Shown here one piece after another: positions 23,425 through 35,885 of a stretch of DNA of 64,000 nt. Source of the stretch: Ambrosia x helenae (lineage: Eukaryota; Streptophyta; Magnoliopsida; Asterales; Asteraceae). Position 1 is the first letter of the stretch. Each line of letters opens with the position of its first letter. The stretch spans positions 91,598,584 through 91,662,583 of the forward strand of contig CM061231.1 in the NCBI GenBank assembly GCA_030844895.1. The letters are read 5' to 3'. The notes under the pieces are model-generated. The model did no database searches. It had not been told where the DNA came from and saw nothing but the letters and a program-made list of their open reading frames with translations. Made by a program: the position numbers and the translations under genes.

Positions 23425-24706
23425 TTTTTTTTTTTTTTTTTTTTTAACGACCAAAAACTATATATATAAATATATAGGCTCAGCAAGAAACTGGAAGGGA
23501 GAGTACAAACGGACACAAAACTAAACCGACAAAACAAAAGGCGAAACTAGGAAGAACACCCCAAAATTACAAGAGACCCAAAACATCAAAATTCTTCCAA
23601 TTCTCCCAGAAATGTTGGCTGAACCACGCCTGTGATTAATCCAAAGGAAAGTATCTTCTTTGATCAAATCGACCGAGATTCTAACTGGTACAAAGTGTCC
23701 ATCGAACGCTCTCTTGTTACGAGCATCCCAAATGCGGCAAACTGTAGCCACCAACACAAGAAAAACTAAATTTTCCACTTCTTAATTCCAGGATACTCCG
23801 AATCTTAGACACGAAACCAGCGATTGATAGATTATCGGGGGCCAAGGAATCTTCATCCAAACAATAATGTTCCACCAAATACATCTAGCAAAAATGCAAC
23901 CCGCGAACAAATGGTCAACGTCTTCAACACAGTAATTGTAGCGATCACATTCCGAACTGGATAACTGAAGCCCACGGTTACACAGACCCACTTTGGAAGC
24001 CACACGGCCCATCAAGACTCTCCAAAACAGCAACTTATGCTTGAAAGGGGCTGCTGAACTCCAAGGGAACTCATCTTCAATATCGAAAGGACTTAGAGCA
24101 GCCGCGACGAGGTCTTTTCGGAGCTCCTTTGTAGAAAACAGCTCGTCTTCATGGTTACACCAAATCCACCGTCAGCCACATTATTAACCTGTGTTTGTTG
24201 AAGAAGCAATAATAAACTCGACGCCTCTGACGCCTCAACAGCCGAGTTTGGCGGCCTGCAACAGTCCCATCCCCAAGTAATACCGTGATCACTCGAAACA
24301 TAATTATCCATAACCCAAGCATTTTTGTTTGAAGCCAATTTGTACACATTCGGGAAGCGAGACATCAGAGTCGAATTCCCAGCCCACAAATCTGTCCAAA
24401 ATCTAGTTTTGCCCCTATTTCCCAACTTCACAGTGAGTTTGTCTTTGATATTTATCCCCATTTTGGCAAGAACATCAACCATAGAAACAATGTCCTTCCA
24501 AACACCCGTGACCGATCTCTTAATCGGTACCATATTGACCATCTTCTTGGACCCGTGAATGGCACAAATGACTTGTGCCCATAAGTGATTAGGATTTTCT
24601 TTTAGACGCCACCACCATTTAGAGAGCATTACAATATTGAAATCCTCCAATCCGCCAATGCCAAGGCCGCCTATCTTCTTCGGTTTAGTGAGTCGATCCC
24701 ATCACA
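23425..24706 (-). pseudogene. LINE (non-LTR retrotransposon) 3' fragment
   Basis: On the minus strand, frames from 24706 down to 23521 encode the C-terminal part of a plant LINE reverse transcriptase protein: the GGLGIGGLEDFN region near 24640-24680, WWWRLKENPNHLWAQV near 24600, and a zf-RVT type zinc region (LLFWRVLMGRVASK..CDRYNYCVEDVDHLFAGC, 23880-24030). Several frameshifts and stops break it. The plus-strand T-run at 23425-23446 is its poly(A) tail, so the copy is 5'-truncated, as usual for target-primed reverse transcription. No target duplication was recognised. Confidence 0.8.
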
Positions 24707-25101
24707 CCCACCTTATTTTTTGCCGAGATCCAACTTTGCCCCTAAAATCTACTTTTAAAAATCAGCTATTACTTATTTTGTGAGATTCAAATCAGCACTA
24801 TTTTCATTATTTTGGTGATATAAATATGTTATGCCACTAGACAAGAGACTATTGGCCGAAAATACTATTAATAAAGTTCACAGGTTTTCAAATAAACATC
24901 AATATCTTATCAATCTAAGTAAACCTTTATCTTCGATGTCGACTTCAGCATCCCATCTCTGACAGGCGAGTTCTTGTCCCTCTCACATCCTCCGCCTTTC
25001 ACTGTTTGGCCTTACGAATTTGACACCCGGTTTATCTTCATTGCACATTTTATGCACCCATATCTCTCTCCCTCCCCCTCTCTTACACACACACATACTT
25101 A
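24707..25101. other. No recognisable feature
   Basis: About 400 bp of AT-rich sequence between the LINE 5' break and the Helitron terminus. No ORF, repeat or RNA gene seen. Confidence 0.4.
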
Positions 25102-25817
25102 CTAGCAGGAACCCGCGCGTTGCGGCGGGGCTGCATCCGTAAACTTTTATTACGTATATAATAATTTTAAACTAAAAGTCATCATGTATTCTTGTGTGAC
25201 AATTATTTTGGTGGAAGTCCTTTGATATTGAAAGCACAAATAAAAAATAAAAATTGATGCGGGAGAATACTGAAAACATGAATCAGAAGACAAGATTTCA
25301 GTCTCTGAAAAAAAAAGTTGCTAAATACTCTAAATGAAGCCATAAAAAATAAAGAATGGTGTGTGGGATGGTTTTGACATCCCGTAGTACTAACTTGGTC
25401 GATTTTGTGGTATATTCCCGAATATGCTCCGAACGTATATATGTCATTTCTCATGTTGACGATTGTTTCGTCTAATGAGACACCCATACCCTCATTATGA
25501 AGAATTCTAATTAATATAATATTCTATTCAATTAATCTAAATAAAAAAACGTAAATCACTTTACATACATATTAAAAGGAATTATCTATCAAGTTACGCT
25601 AGTTACAAAAATGTCAAACTATGTCCAAGTATAAACACCAATCGGTAGTATGTAAGAAAATGTCAAGTTATATATATTTCAATAAATAAATATCACATAA
25701 TACGAAAAAATAACTATTTCTATATAATTAGAATAGTGAATATGACAAAATTAATATAAAAGTGCGTGTAAAACTAAATAGTTAATGTGTAAATTAAATA
25801 ACTATCAAAAGTCAACC

Positions 25818-25854
<37 letters not shown>

Positions 25855-25858
<4 letters not shown>

Positions 25859-26262
25859 GAAAGGGATAGAGAAAACCCTCCAAAATGAAGAAACCCGAGA
25901 AACTCTGACTTCCCGAACTTTTTATTATCTGAAAAAATTAGGGTATGTAATATACACGATTTTAAGAGTTTTGAGCCAAAAAAATCAAAAAAGCGCCGAG
26001 TGGATATTTTTAAAAAAAAATAAATAAGTTTTTTTTGTGTTACGTATGTTACACAAAAACAGACATGTAACATATGTAACACAAAAAACTTATTTATTTT
26101 TTTTAAAAATATCCACTCGGCGCTTTTTTGATTTTTTTGGCTCAAAACTCTTAAAATCATGTATATTACATACCCTAATTTTTTCAGATGATAAAAAGTT
26201 CGGGAAGTCAGAGTTTCCCGGGTTTCTTCGTTTTGAGTGGGTTTTTATTTTAACCACCCCCT
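25855..26262. mobile_element. Foldback MITE, second copy
   Basis: Same family as 13884-14313: inverted arms with CTTCCCGAAC, TATGTAATATACA, GAGCCAAAAAAATCAAAAAA and GCGCCGAGTGG mirrored around a centre near 26045-26075 (TTACGTATGTTAC). It is bordered by (TA)n on both sides. ORFs read from it on either strand are repeat artefacts. Confidence 0.75.
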
Positions 26263-26276
26263 ATATATATATATAT

Positions 26277-27349
26277 AGGGTCAAGATCCTGTACAAATAG
26301 TGTTTTTTGTGAGAAGTGTAAGAAGCAATGGAAACTTGACAAGTGGCAATATTAATTATCTTGCAACAAGGGTAGATTAGTCCATTTAGCCTCTAATTAT
26401 AATTTTTTCATCTAATTATTTTTAGAAACTGATATGCATTTAATTACATTTCCATTATCTATGGAAGATTATCTCTCCTCTTTAATACATTGTGTCATAC
26501 GTGTGAAATCATGTTCGTTATTCTTAAAACACCAAAAAAATGTAAAACACACCAGTGTACAACCTATGCGCATAAAACACAACATGATAATCATAATAAG
26601 ATTAAACACAACATCCACAACCAATCGAAAATCAAAGAACCTATAAACAATCCTGAATTTTACAAACATAAAACATATCACAAATATGGAACAAATAAAA
26701 CACCATGTTATAAACCCGACTAATACACAAAGAATATAAAACACAAAAGGATGCTGATAAAACACAACATACTATAGATTAATAGTAAAACACCATATTG
26801 AGAGTTGCGTCACGTTCTTGTCCACCAGAACCTTTTATTAAACCACGCTCCCTTCCAACATCATCCAATTATAATCGTTGAACATAAAACACCAGAACAT
26901 AAAAAATAAACATCACAATCTTGATCCTGTCGAGACTTATTTTATGTTTTGAAATTGGATTTTAAAAAATAAAGATGATAATGATGATTAACAGAATGAT
27001 TGTAAAGACTTTAAGGATCTTTATGGATTTTGTCTTCATATGAAACATTCTTTAATTATTTAGTAACAGAAAAAAAAAGGATCGCTGCAACATAAAGTTT
27101 TCAGCGAGAGAGAGAAAGGGGAACGAGATTTCAGGAGGAGATGGAATTGTTTCCATCTTTTAAGCCAATAACTATCATAAACATACAAAAGTACTATAAT
27201 ACTCCCATTAGGAATAATTAATCAATTAACTTTATAACCCTTATTAAATTTTTGCAATCAACCAATCTCAACCATCCATCTCTAGATCTAATGGCTATAA
27301 ACACTTCTTACCTTTCTCACAAAAAATCCCCTTTGTACAGGAACCTAAA

Positions 27350-27352
<3 letters not shown>
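26277..27352. mobile_element. Non-autonomous TIR transposon (~1.08 kb)
   Basis: Terminal inverted repeats of about 50 bp with some mismatches: the left end contains AGGGTCAAGATCCTGTACAA and TTTTTTGTGAGAAGTGTAAG, and the right end is the inverted match (CTTACCTTTCTCACAAAAAA, then TTTGTACAGGAACCTAAATC). Both ends lie in (TA)n, so the target duplication is unresolved. The interior is AT-rich with many AAAACAC repeats and no transposase. The superfamily is undetermined (MULE-like possible). Confidence 0.6.
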
Positions 27353-27394
<42 letters not shown>

Positions 27395-27403
<9 letters not shown>

Positions 27404-28235
27404 TAGGATTATTAGAAAAAGAGGTTCCTAAATAAAATTAAAGGCGATTAAATTAATAATTTTCTAAACATATAGGTATATGTTTGAGTTATAAAAATCC
27501 TTAAAAAGTCTATGGATATAAATATATAAATTAAGTAGTCCAAAATATATATTTAATTGAAAAAATTCATAAAATTATCAAATAATCACTAAAGTCGAGA
27601 CTAAATATCTAGACCAAAAAAACATAATTGAATTCTATGAGAAATAATAATATGTCTAAAAGCGTCTACAATATTTCTATATATTAATAAAATATCGATT
27701 TAGAGTTATATGTATAAATTATATAATGTGTATAGTGTGTGTGTGTATTAATTTAGTCCAATTCATAACATCATATACGTTTTAATTCATTAAAGTATAT
27801 TTACACCCTTATTAAGAAGAATTCTAATTAATATAATATTTGAATAGGATTATTAGAAAAAGAGGTTACTAAATAAAATTAAAGGCAATTAAATTAATAA
27901 TTTTCTAAAAATATAGGTATATGTTCGAGTCATAAAAATCATTAAAAAGTCTATGAATTTAAATATATAAATTTGAGTAGTCCAAAATATATATTTAATT
28001 GAAAAACATCATAAAATTATCAAATAATCACTAAAGATCGAGACTAAATATCTAGACCTAAAAATACATAATTGAATTCTAAGAGAAATAATAATATGTC
28101 TAAAAGCGTCTACAATGTTCCTATATATTAATATAATATTTATTTAGAGTTATATGTACAAATTATATAATATGTATAGTGTGTGTATATATAAGTATGA
28201 TATATATATATATATAAAGTGCTCCAATAATAACT
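27395..28235. repeat. Direct tandem duplication of ~445 bp
   Basis: The segment beginning GAATAGGATTATTAGAAAAA near 27398 recurs from 27842 with high similarity through ATGTGTATAGTGTGTG. The junction carries AAGAATTCTAATTAATATAA, which also occurs near 25500 at the other side of the nested MITEs, so the sequence belongs to the enclosing element. Non-coding. Confidence 0.8.
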
Positions 28236-28818
28236 TTATATATTTAAAATAGTTCTGAATATTAAGTAACATTTATAGAATTTTAGAATATATAACGTAT
28301 AACCGTACCTTGATTGAAATAGAGAAAAATAACTAGTATATTGACGATCTTGAGATCCTTATGCTCGAAGTGGGTGTTAATCAGAGCTTGGCAATGGCTG
28401 CATTCTTGTGATCAAAACGGTGATTGAGAGGATGCTTTGTGTGTGAATGACAACATAATGACATATGAGGTCATGCCAATGGTTATATAAATGCATTTCT
28501 AACTAGTTCTTGTTTATTGCCATGACTCTTCATTGGCAAATTAATCATAATATTCAATTCTATTTAATTTAGTCCAATTCATAACATCATATATGTTTTA
28601 ATGTATAAAGGGGGTTACATTGTGGAGAAGATATTAACCGTGTATTAGTCACGTGTACCATAGGCAAGATATGTTGTAAAAAGGGGCATAATAGGAAGAA
28701 AGAGGCTAAAATATAGAGATGTATGCTTATGCCTCTTCATATGTCATCTTAAAATGATAGTGAAATTACATTGATGCCCATCTAGGATGCATTATATAAT
28801 AGTATAGATATAGATATA

Positions 28819-29075
28819 GGTGAAGGTGAAGGTTTAGCAGACTACCTAAAAAATTTGAGAAAACTCAAGAAAACCTTAATTCGTAAGTTTTTTGTTGTTT
28901 GAAAATTTTTAGAGCATATAATATGAGTGTTTTTAAGAGTTTTTAGCTCAAAAAATAAAAAAAAAACACCGACGATTTTTTAAAATAAATAAATAAATAA
29001 GTTTTGCAGTGTTACATATGTTACACGTGTAACATATTTAACATTGCAAAACTTATTTATTTATTATTTTGATAA
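28819..29075. mobile_element. Partial copy of the foldback MITE family
   Basis: Carries one arm (AAATTTGAGAAAACTC, GAGCATATAATATGAGTG, AAAAACACCGACG) and the centre (TTACATATGTTACACG with its inverse) but only a short right arm, so it is a deletion derivative of the family at 13884 and 25855. Confidence 0.55.
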
Positions 29076-29151
29076 TTATACAACAAAATTATTATTAAGA
29101 ATCAGTAACAGCATAATTATACCTTAATGTATCTTATATATTATACCTTAC

Positions 29152-29182
29152 AAGCATAGCGTTTGCGCGATGCGGTGAGGAA
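29152..29182 (-). mobile_element. Possible degenerate Helitron 3' end
   Basis: The sequence CAAGCATAGCG TTTGCGCGATGCGG resembles the clear terminus at 25102 but the CTAG is CAAG and the hairpin is weak. Reported as a decayed relative only. Confidence 0.25.
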
Positions 29183-29230
29183 TACCGACACTTCTAAGGG
29201 TGAAAATGGTACAGTTTAGTTTGGTAATTT

Positions 29231-31992
29231 TGTAACACCCCGGACCTAGGGCCTAAAAATTTTCGCGACTAAGAATAAAATAACGAAAGAATAAGTAATA
29301 ATAATTACAAATAATATATTTGTGAATGAGAAATCGAAAACCGAATAATGATAAAAGTATATTATTATACGAAAGCGTGCGTTGCGAGACCGAACCAACA
29401 CCCGATAACGAACCTACCCGCCTTTTGGGTGATTAGTCATACAAGAGGGGACACTTGTCCCCCCTCTTCTCTTGACAACACACACAAAACCCATTAGATG
29501 GTTTTGTTAAAACCATCTAACCAACCCCTTATAAAGTCCTTAGACTTCTCACCCTTTGGCATTTTCCTTGCTCATAACAGTATAACACACACACAATTAT
29601 AAAGCATCTGCAGAGAGAAATGGCTGAGAGATAGGTAACCGGCAGGAAGAGCCGGTGGCTCAGGGCGGAGCTCCGGCCACCGTTCCGGTGACACACCCAA
29701 CACCAACCACCCCTCCCCTCCGATATTGTTTCCAACCAACACACACACACACCCCGACTACCATGAGAGAGAGAGCAGCGGAGAGAGAAAGAGACACGAG
29801 AGAGATAGAAACCGGAGGAGGAAAGATAGAGAGAGAACCGGAGAAAAGGACAGGAGTGAGAAGCGTCGGCCCTGGTCCCTGACCGGCCGACGCTGAAGAA
29901 GATGGCGGCGGCGGCCTGGGTTCGATTAGGGTTCCAACTAGTTTGGTAAGCCCCAATGATACACAGTCTAGGTTATTGGTTTCTAACTTAGGTAACATTT
30001 AGGGTTAGTGTTGTTATTGATGGAGATGGTGACTATTATGGTGGTGGCATCTGATGTTTTCAGCGGTGGTCTCGTCGGGTTGGGCAGGTGGACGGTAGTT
30101 AGATGTGGTGGTTGCCAAGGATGGTTAATGGATAATAGATGGTGGTGGTGATCTGGTTTTGGGCTTCAATAATGGATGTTAGTAGGCGGTGGGTTATAGG
30201 CTGTGATGATGGTGGTCATGGTGGTTACGGTGGAGGCTGTGATGGTGTTAAAGGGAGGCGTCAGCGGTAATAGTAATAGGGTTCTGATTAGCTTTTGAAC
30301 AGAATTTTAGTACCTTCAAAGATGATCGAACATAAGCCAGAATTGTTGGTTTTAGGTTAACAGTGAGTCAATCGGGTCCTGAAGTATTGATCTGGTCAAC
30401 AGGAATCAAGTTAGTCAACAATCAATTAACAAAAGTCAACTGCAGGTCAAACTGAGGAGACCCGAGAGGTAACGAGAACCCGAACTATATCGACTTAAGT
30501 AGTAATTGTCGTGTGACACGTGTGGGACTTGGATAACACATTGGACCCGAACCGGCTATTTAGACTAGATAATGAATTGTTATTTTAACATATACATATA
30601 TAGCTTAATGTAATGTGATGAGTTGGTTACATATAGATTCTATGGTAATAATAGTGAAACTGACATATAATATAAGCATAACTCTTAAAGGCATTGCACA
30701 ATTTGTCGAGATATTATTCCATAGGATAGATGATTGGGACATATATTATTCGGACATGGAGACTATGACTAACCATAACCTTTTATGGATTGGGAAGATG
30801 AACGATGAAGTCTGACATGTAGATTTGTATAGAGGGATATTGTGGGAACTAGAATATTGGAAAATAAGGACACAAAGAGCTTTAGATAAACATATGGACA
30901 TTGGATATAACTTGCATTACGGACACTGCATAAATTTGGGATTTAAGATAATGACTTGGGAAATTTGAAGGATATTTTGTAAACGTCAATAACAATTATT
31001 TAGTTCTAATCTATGACTTGGATAATAAATAAGGATAAGAATAAGAATCAAGGATAACTATAACCAAAAGGTAATTAAGCAAAGGTCCTAGATGCCCACA
31101 CGTGTAACCACGATATTGGTTACTCGCACTAATACTTGTGACCATGATAGGATTTGGCATGTAATACATAGACAGGCTCGAGGCATTGGAATACCATATC
31201 ATTGTGTGACAGGACAGGTGAGTTCCGTGTACCATCCCCTTTTTTCTGTTTTACTGTTTTGAGGTGAACATATGCTTGTGTGTCTAAACTTTTGTGATGT
31301 GACAAGATACTAGCTGCCGAATAATACTGACACTCATTAACTCATAGGTGAGCCGCTTAGTATATGGGTAGTACTACTTGGGGAAACCCCCACGCACATT
31401 GGACCCGGGACGTTGGGCCCGGGAAACCCTCCACTGAGGCATGCGGACCGTTGCGGCATATATTATGCCTTGTAGATCTATAATGGCAGTAGATAGATCT
31501 AGAGTTAGGGTTGAGGGGTCGCTTGTACATCACGCGTGTTAAATTGTGCTGAACTGGTTTTTGAACTGTTAAACTGTTTTGGATCCACTTAACTACTTAT
31601 ACGGACTCACCTGCGTAATTGCTGACCCAAACTCTTTTAAAGCATGTGTTTAGGTACTGCAAATGGATGGATAGCAACCGCGAGGTATATGCTTGCTAGT
31701 AGCGGATTAGAGGTTATCTGGTTAGAAGATTCGGCTATATGTGTTGCAGACTAAAGCATTAGAGATAAGTGGGATAGATATCGGATTGGCTAGTGGACTA
31801 CACCTCATTAACTGCTTCGACGACCGCCGCGATTCGTCCCTACATAGTTATTAGTTTATTTTTAAGTTGTGAAATTATACATTTGGATTAGAAATTGTAT
31901 AAACAAATAAATATAAGTTATCGTTGCTTCCGTTGTGCAAGTCTGTTACCAAACTATCGTAACGTCTAGCCCCTCCTGGTCGGGTTGTTACA
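29231..31992 (+). repeat. 5' LTR (2.76 kb) of a gypsy-type retrotransposon
   Basis: Begins TGTAACACCCCGGACC and ends CGGGTTGTTACA, followed after two bases by a tRNA-Met primer site. The first 1.13 kb is repeated as the 3' LTR at 34754. A TATA box TTATAAAG lies near 29530. The R/U5 part has strong splice-like signals: CAG|GTGAGT at 31218 and TTTAG ending at 31653. GA-rich and GGT-rich stretches (29760-29850, 30000-30260) produce spurious ORFs. Confidence 0.85.
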
Positions 31993-34753
31993 GTTGGTAT
32001 CAGAGCAACGGTTGTGACGAAATAGGATATCTACAGATATCCTATACCACACCAGGATAACTTAGAGAACTTAGCGTTTAAGGCTCTAAGACTACCTAGC
32101 TAGGGAATGCCTTGAAATTACATAAGACTGACCAGAGTAAGAAACAAAATAAGTTGAAACTCGAGTACCTGAACACACTAGAATGCTTACAAGGACGTAG
32201 AACGAGTGTGCGAACTTTGCTCGATAAATTGAACAAGGACTACGACGGAGATTACTAGAATAATTCCATGAGGTAAATTGACGATTACACTTGACGTCAT
32301 GTAATTGTGAATTTGCAGGCACGAAAAAGTTCTAAAAAATCCGAAGAGTCGCCTAGATTATGGGTATAAACTATGATAACTATGAAGTTGTACAAGGAAA
32401 GGGGCTATGTTAGAGCCATAAACAAGCATAAGTTAGGCTTGCGTGACCATAGTAAGGGTTGAACATAAAATAGTTAATACAAGTTGGGAAAATTTGGATG
32501 AAATATTTGTGTGTTATTGTATGACTTTCATGATTAAGTGATGAGTTAACCATAGTAAAGAACACGCGACATACTTTGGTAATGACAATAAAGAATTGGG
32601 ACTAGTATGACTTGATATATTTGATAATATATAAACACGCATCTATGGCGAAAGTAGTACATGTCCTCTTAACTTTATATATACACGTGGTTCTTAACGA
32701 AAGATGATATTTTGCAACTAACTTTCGTGATTAAGTTGTATGTAAACCATAGGTACCAGGTATTTCACCTCGCAAAAACTTTACGCTCCGATCAAAGAGG
32801 ATCTAACACACTAAGGTATGTATCCCTCAAGCGGTCAGACCAAAATTTGCAAGTTCAAATTCTTGATGACTAGATTCCATTATTCGGATTTGAGTTATAT
32901 TGACTCCATTAGAATTAAGCCAGGTATAGAATTTTGGATTCATAACCGCATGACAAGTTTTAGAATTGATCCTGGAACATCAACCGCAGAGGTAGCGACA
33001 TAGGCTCAAGAATGTATTAGTCACCATGAACAACCAACCCTTCCTGATCAAAGAAACTAAGATTGAACACTACATAAAGTAACCGTAAGATGTAATACAT
33101 GATCCATCATTTATTGTTCCGTATAGCCCTTAGATTAAGACTAAGACATTTGGATTAGTTCCATAACCTCTTAGCATAATGATAAGTTATATGTATAAAG
33201 CCAGAAGAAATAGAATAGGTAGATCCAAACGGGGGGAGTGAAACCAATTAAGATGCCAACCAGATAAAATACATGTCATGTTCGTAGAGAAAATTTTAGG
33301 ATCTGACTAAATTCACTATGGTTTACAATTTATTCTTGTAAGACAAGTCCCAAGACTCACGAGGAATATCATGAAACCACTTATATGTTTAAGATCGACC
33401 CTTTATATTTAGAAGACTACCTTGCTTACACTTACACCTAGTATAATACCACGCCCCACATTTCGTATTACAAAATATAGTAAGAAACTTTCCATGATAC
33501 CTGCAAGCACCAAAGTTGTTGACAAAATGGAGTTTAGAATTAATCTCAATATTAGGTATTAAAACTTAGGAAAATAAGTACAACTCTAAAAAGCATAGAC
33601 TTATATAAAGATCCCTATTTTTGATAAGTTAATCTACACTGAAACATAGGTTTTAAGGACTAGTAACTTTTGGAATACACAGGAGTTTTGACCAAGGACA
33701 TTTACAAATACATTTTCCATCAAGTTTTTGGGGAGATTTTCAGTATGTTTACGAAGTATCATTGGTGTGGTGGGTCAGCTACGGTACACCCTATATCAGT
33801 GTTGTAAAAGGCGCTAGGAGCTAGGCAGGCGGTGAGGTCCAGCCTAGGGACTAGTCAGGACTAGGCGAAAATTAGGCGGAATTAGGCGTTTTGGTATTTT
33901 ATACGTATTATATATATAAATATATATACACACACAAATTTAGGGGTTTTTTGAAAATATGTTAAGATATAATACTTGAAAACACTTAGATATATACATA
34001 AAACAAAAGCACATTAGAAGTTTAAAACATTATTATGAGATTTATTTGGGCCAGTGGTTAAATAAGGTTACATTTAATTGAGTTTAGGCTCATTAGACTT
34101 TAACTTGGGCTCTAAAAAAATCCTGTATATACCCATTAACCTCTAAACCCTAAGTAAACAAGCTGCCTCCTACATCAAGCTGCCTCTAAACCCTAAAAAA
34201 AACACAGCCGCCTAAGGTATGTTCAGTTCTGAATTCAGGCCGTTCCAAGCATTGATTCATCCATAAAGGTATGTTCAATCCTCCTTCAAATTTTAGAAAA
34301 AAGAAAAAGAAAGAAACCACCGCCTAGGTCCGCCTAAGACCGCCTAGGTCCGCCTATGACCCGCCTAAGCACCAAAATGCCTAGAACCTAGCATAGGGCT
34401 TATTTCTGATATTTGGTCTAGCCTAGCGCCTAGGCGCTGCCTAGACGGACGCCTAGAGCGATTTTTACAACCATGCCCTATATATAAACACCAATGATGC
34501 GTCGAAAATAAAACTGAAAATCAAACCAAGAACCAACATTAGCCTGTCGATAGTTTGAACTATTTGTTTCAAACCTAAATGTGGCATAAGATTTAGTGTA
34601 GAACCACTACAAGATTCGGATTATGAAAGGATTGTTTACACCCCAACACGTAAAAAAAACAAACGTTGAATCCAAGTGTGCAGTATACTGGATATGCTCC
34701 CGGGATAGCCCGAAAATAATTCCGAGGACGGAATTCCATTAACGGGAGGAGAA
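31993..34753 (+). mobile_element. Internal region of the gypsy-type element, no coding capacity
   Basis: The primer site TGGTATCAGAGCAAC is at 31995-32009, and a polypurine tract (ACGGGAGGAGAA) precedes the 3' LTR. Between them about 2.1 kb (excluding the hAT MITE at 33797-34475) has no ORF longer than about 76 codons and no recognisable gag, protease, RT or integrase motif. It is either a non-autonomous derivative or fully decayed. Confidence 0.65.
33797..34475. mobile_element. hAT-type MITE with 8-bp target duplication CCCTATAT
   Basis: Ends CAGTGTTGTAAAAGG and (inverted) TTTTTACAACCATG are hAT-style terminal repeats. CCCTATAT stands at 33789-33796 and again at 34476-34483. The interior is full of CCTAGGCG-type motifs and shares them with the element in the laccase intron (39021). 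679 bp, no transposase. Confidence 0.85.
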
Positions 34754-35885
34754 TGTAACACCCCGGACCTAGGGCCCAAAAATTTTCGCGACTAAGAATA
34801 AAATGACGAAAGAATAATTAATAATAATTACAAATAATATATTTGTGAATACGAAATCGAAAACCGAATAATGATAAAAGTATATTATTATACGAAAGCG
34901 TGCGTTGCGAGACCGAACCAACACCCGATAACGAACCAACCCGACTTTTGGGTGATTAGTCATACAAGAGGGGACACTTGTCCCCCCTATTCTCTTGAAA
35001 ACACACACAAAACCCATTAGATGGTTTTGTTAAAACCATCTAACCAACCCCTTATAAGGTCCTTAGACTCCTCACCCTTTGGCATTTTCCCTACTCACAA
35101 CAGTATAACACACACACACAATAATAAAGCATCTGCAGAGAGAGATGGCTGAGGGAAAGGTAACCGGCAGGAAGAGCCGGTGGCTCAGGGCGGAGCTCCA
35201 GCCACCGTTCTGGCGACACACCCAACACCAACCACCCCTCCCCTCTGATATTGTTTCCAACCAACACACACACACACACCCGACTACCATGAGAGAGAGA
35301 GAGCAGCGGAGAGAGAAAGAGACACGAGAGAGATAGAAACCGGAGGAGGAAAGATAGAGAGAGAACCAGAGAAAAGGACAGGAGTGGAAGCGTCGGCCCT
35401 GGTCCCTGACCGACCGACGCTAAAGAAGACGGCGGCGGCCTGGGTTCGATTAGGGTTTCAACTGGTTTGGTAAGCCCCAATGATACACAGTCTAGGTTAT
35501 TGGTTTGTAATGTAGGTAACATTTAGGGTTAGTGTTGTTATTGATGTAGATTGTGACTATTATGGTGGTGGCGTCTGATGTTTTCAGCAGTGGTCTCGTT
35601 GGGTTAGGCAGGTGGACGGTAGTTAGATGTGGTGGTTGCCAAGGATGGTTAATGGATAATAGATGGTGGTGGTGATCTGGTTTTGGCCTTCAATAATGGA
35701 TGTTAGTAGGCGGTGGGTTATAGGCTGTGATGATGGTGGTCATGGTGGTTACGGTGGAGGCTGTGATGGTGTTAAAGGGAGGCGTCGGCGGTAATAGTAA
35801 TAGGGTTTCGATTAGCTTTTGAACAGAATTTTGGTACCTTCAAAGATGATACAACATAAGCCAGAATTGTTGGTTTTTGGTTAAC
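34754..35885 (+). repeat. 3' LTR of the gypsy-type element, truncated
   Basis: Nearly identical to the first 1.13 kb of the 5' LTR from TGTAACACCCCGGACC onward. It stops at 35885 where a minus-strand LTR of another family begins. The high similarity to 29231 suggests a fairly recent insertion. Confidence 0.85.

Larger units (their letters stand above)
25102..28814 (-). mobile_element. Probable Helitron, minus strand, with nested MITEs
   Basis: The 3' end is clear: on the minus strand a hairpin CCCGC/GCGGG (25112-25116 with 25125-25129) is followed by CTAG at 25105-25102 with T beyond. A plausible 5' end, TCTATATCTATACTATTAT on the minus strand, lies at 28808 or 28814 preceded by A. If both belong together the element is 3.7 kb and contains a foldback MITE (25855), a TIR element (26277) and an internal tandem duplication (27395). 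No Rep or helicase ORF is present. The pairing of the two ends is inference, because the MITE starting at 28819 could also explain the AT-rich 5' motif. Confidence 0.5.

Noticed and set aside
25203..25487. 94-codon minus-strand ORF as a captured gene
   Set aside because: Short coding-like start but no recognisable domain. It lies in the Helitron terminus and could be chance.
25774..26300. ORFs of 87-128 codons on both strands
   Set aside because: Mirror translations of the foldback MITE arms.
29655..29882. ORFs in the GA/GT-rich part of the LTR (also 35145-35336 and the minus-strand frames of 94-143 codons)
   Set aside because: They lie in LTR sequence of low complexity, differ in frame between the two LTR copies and have no domain.
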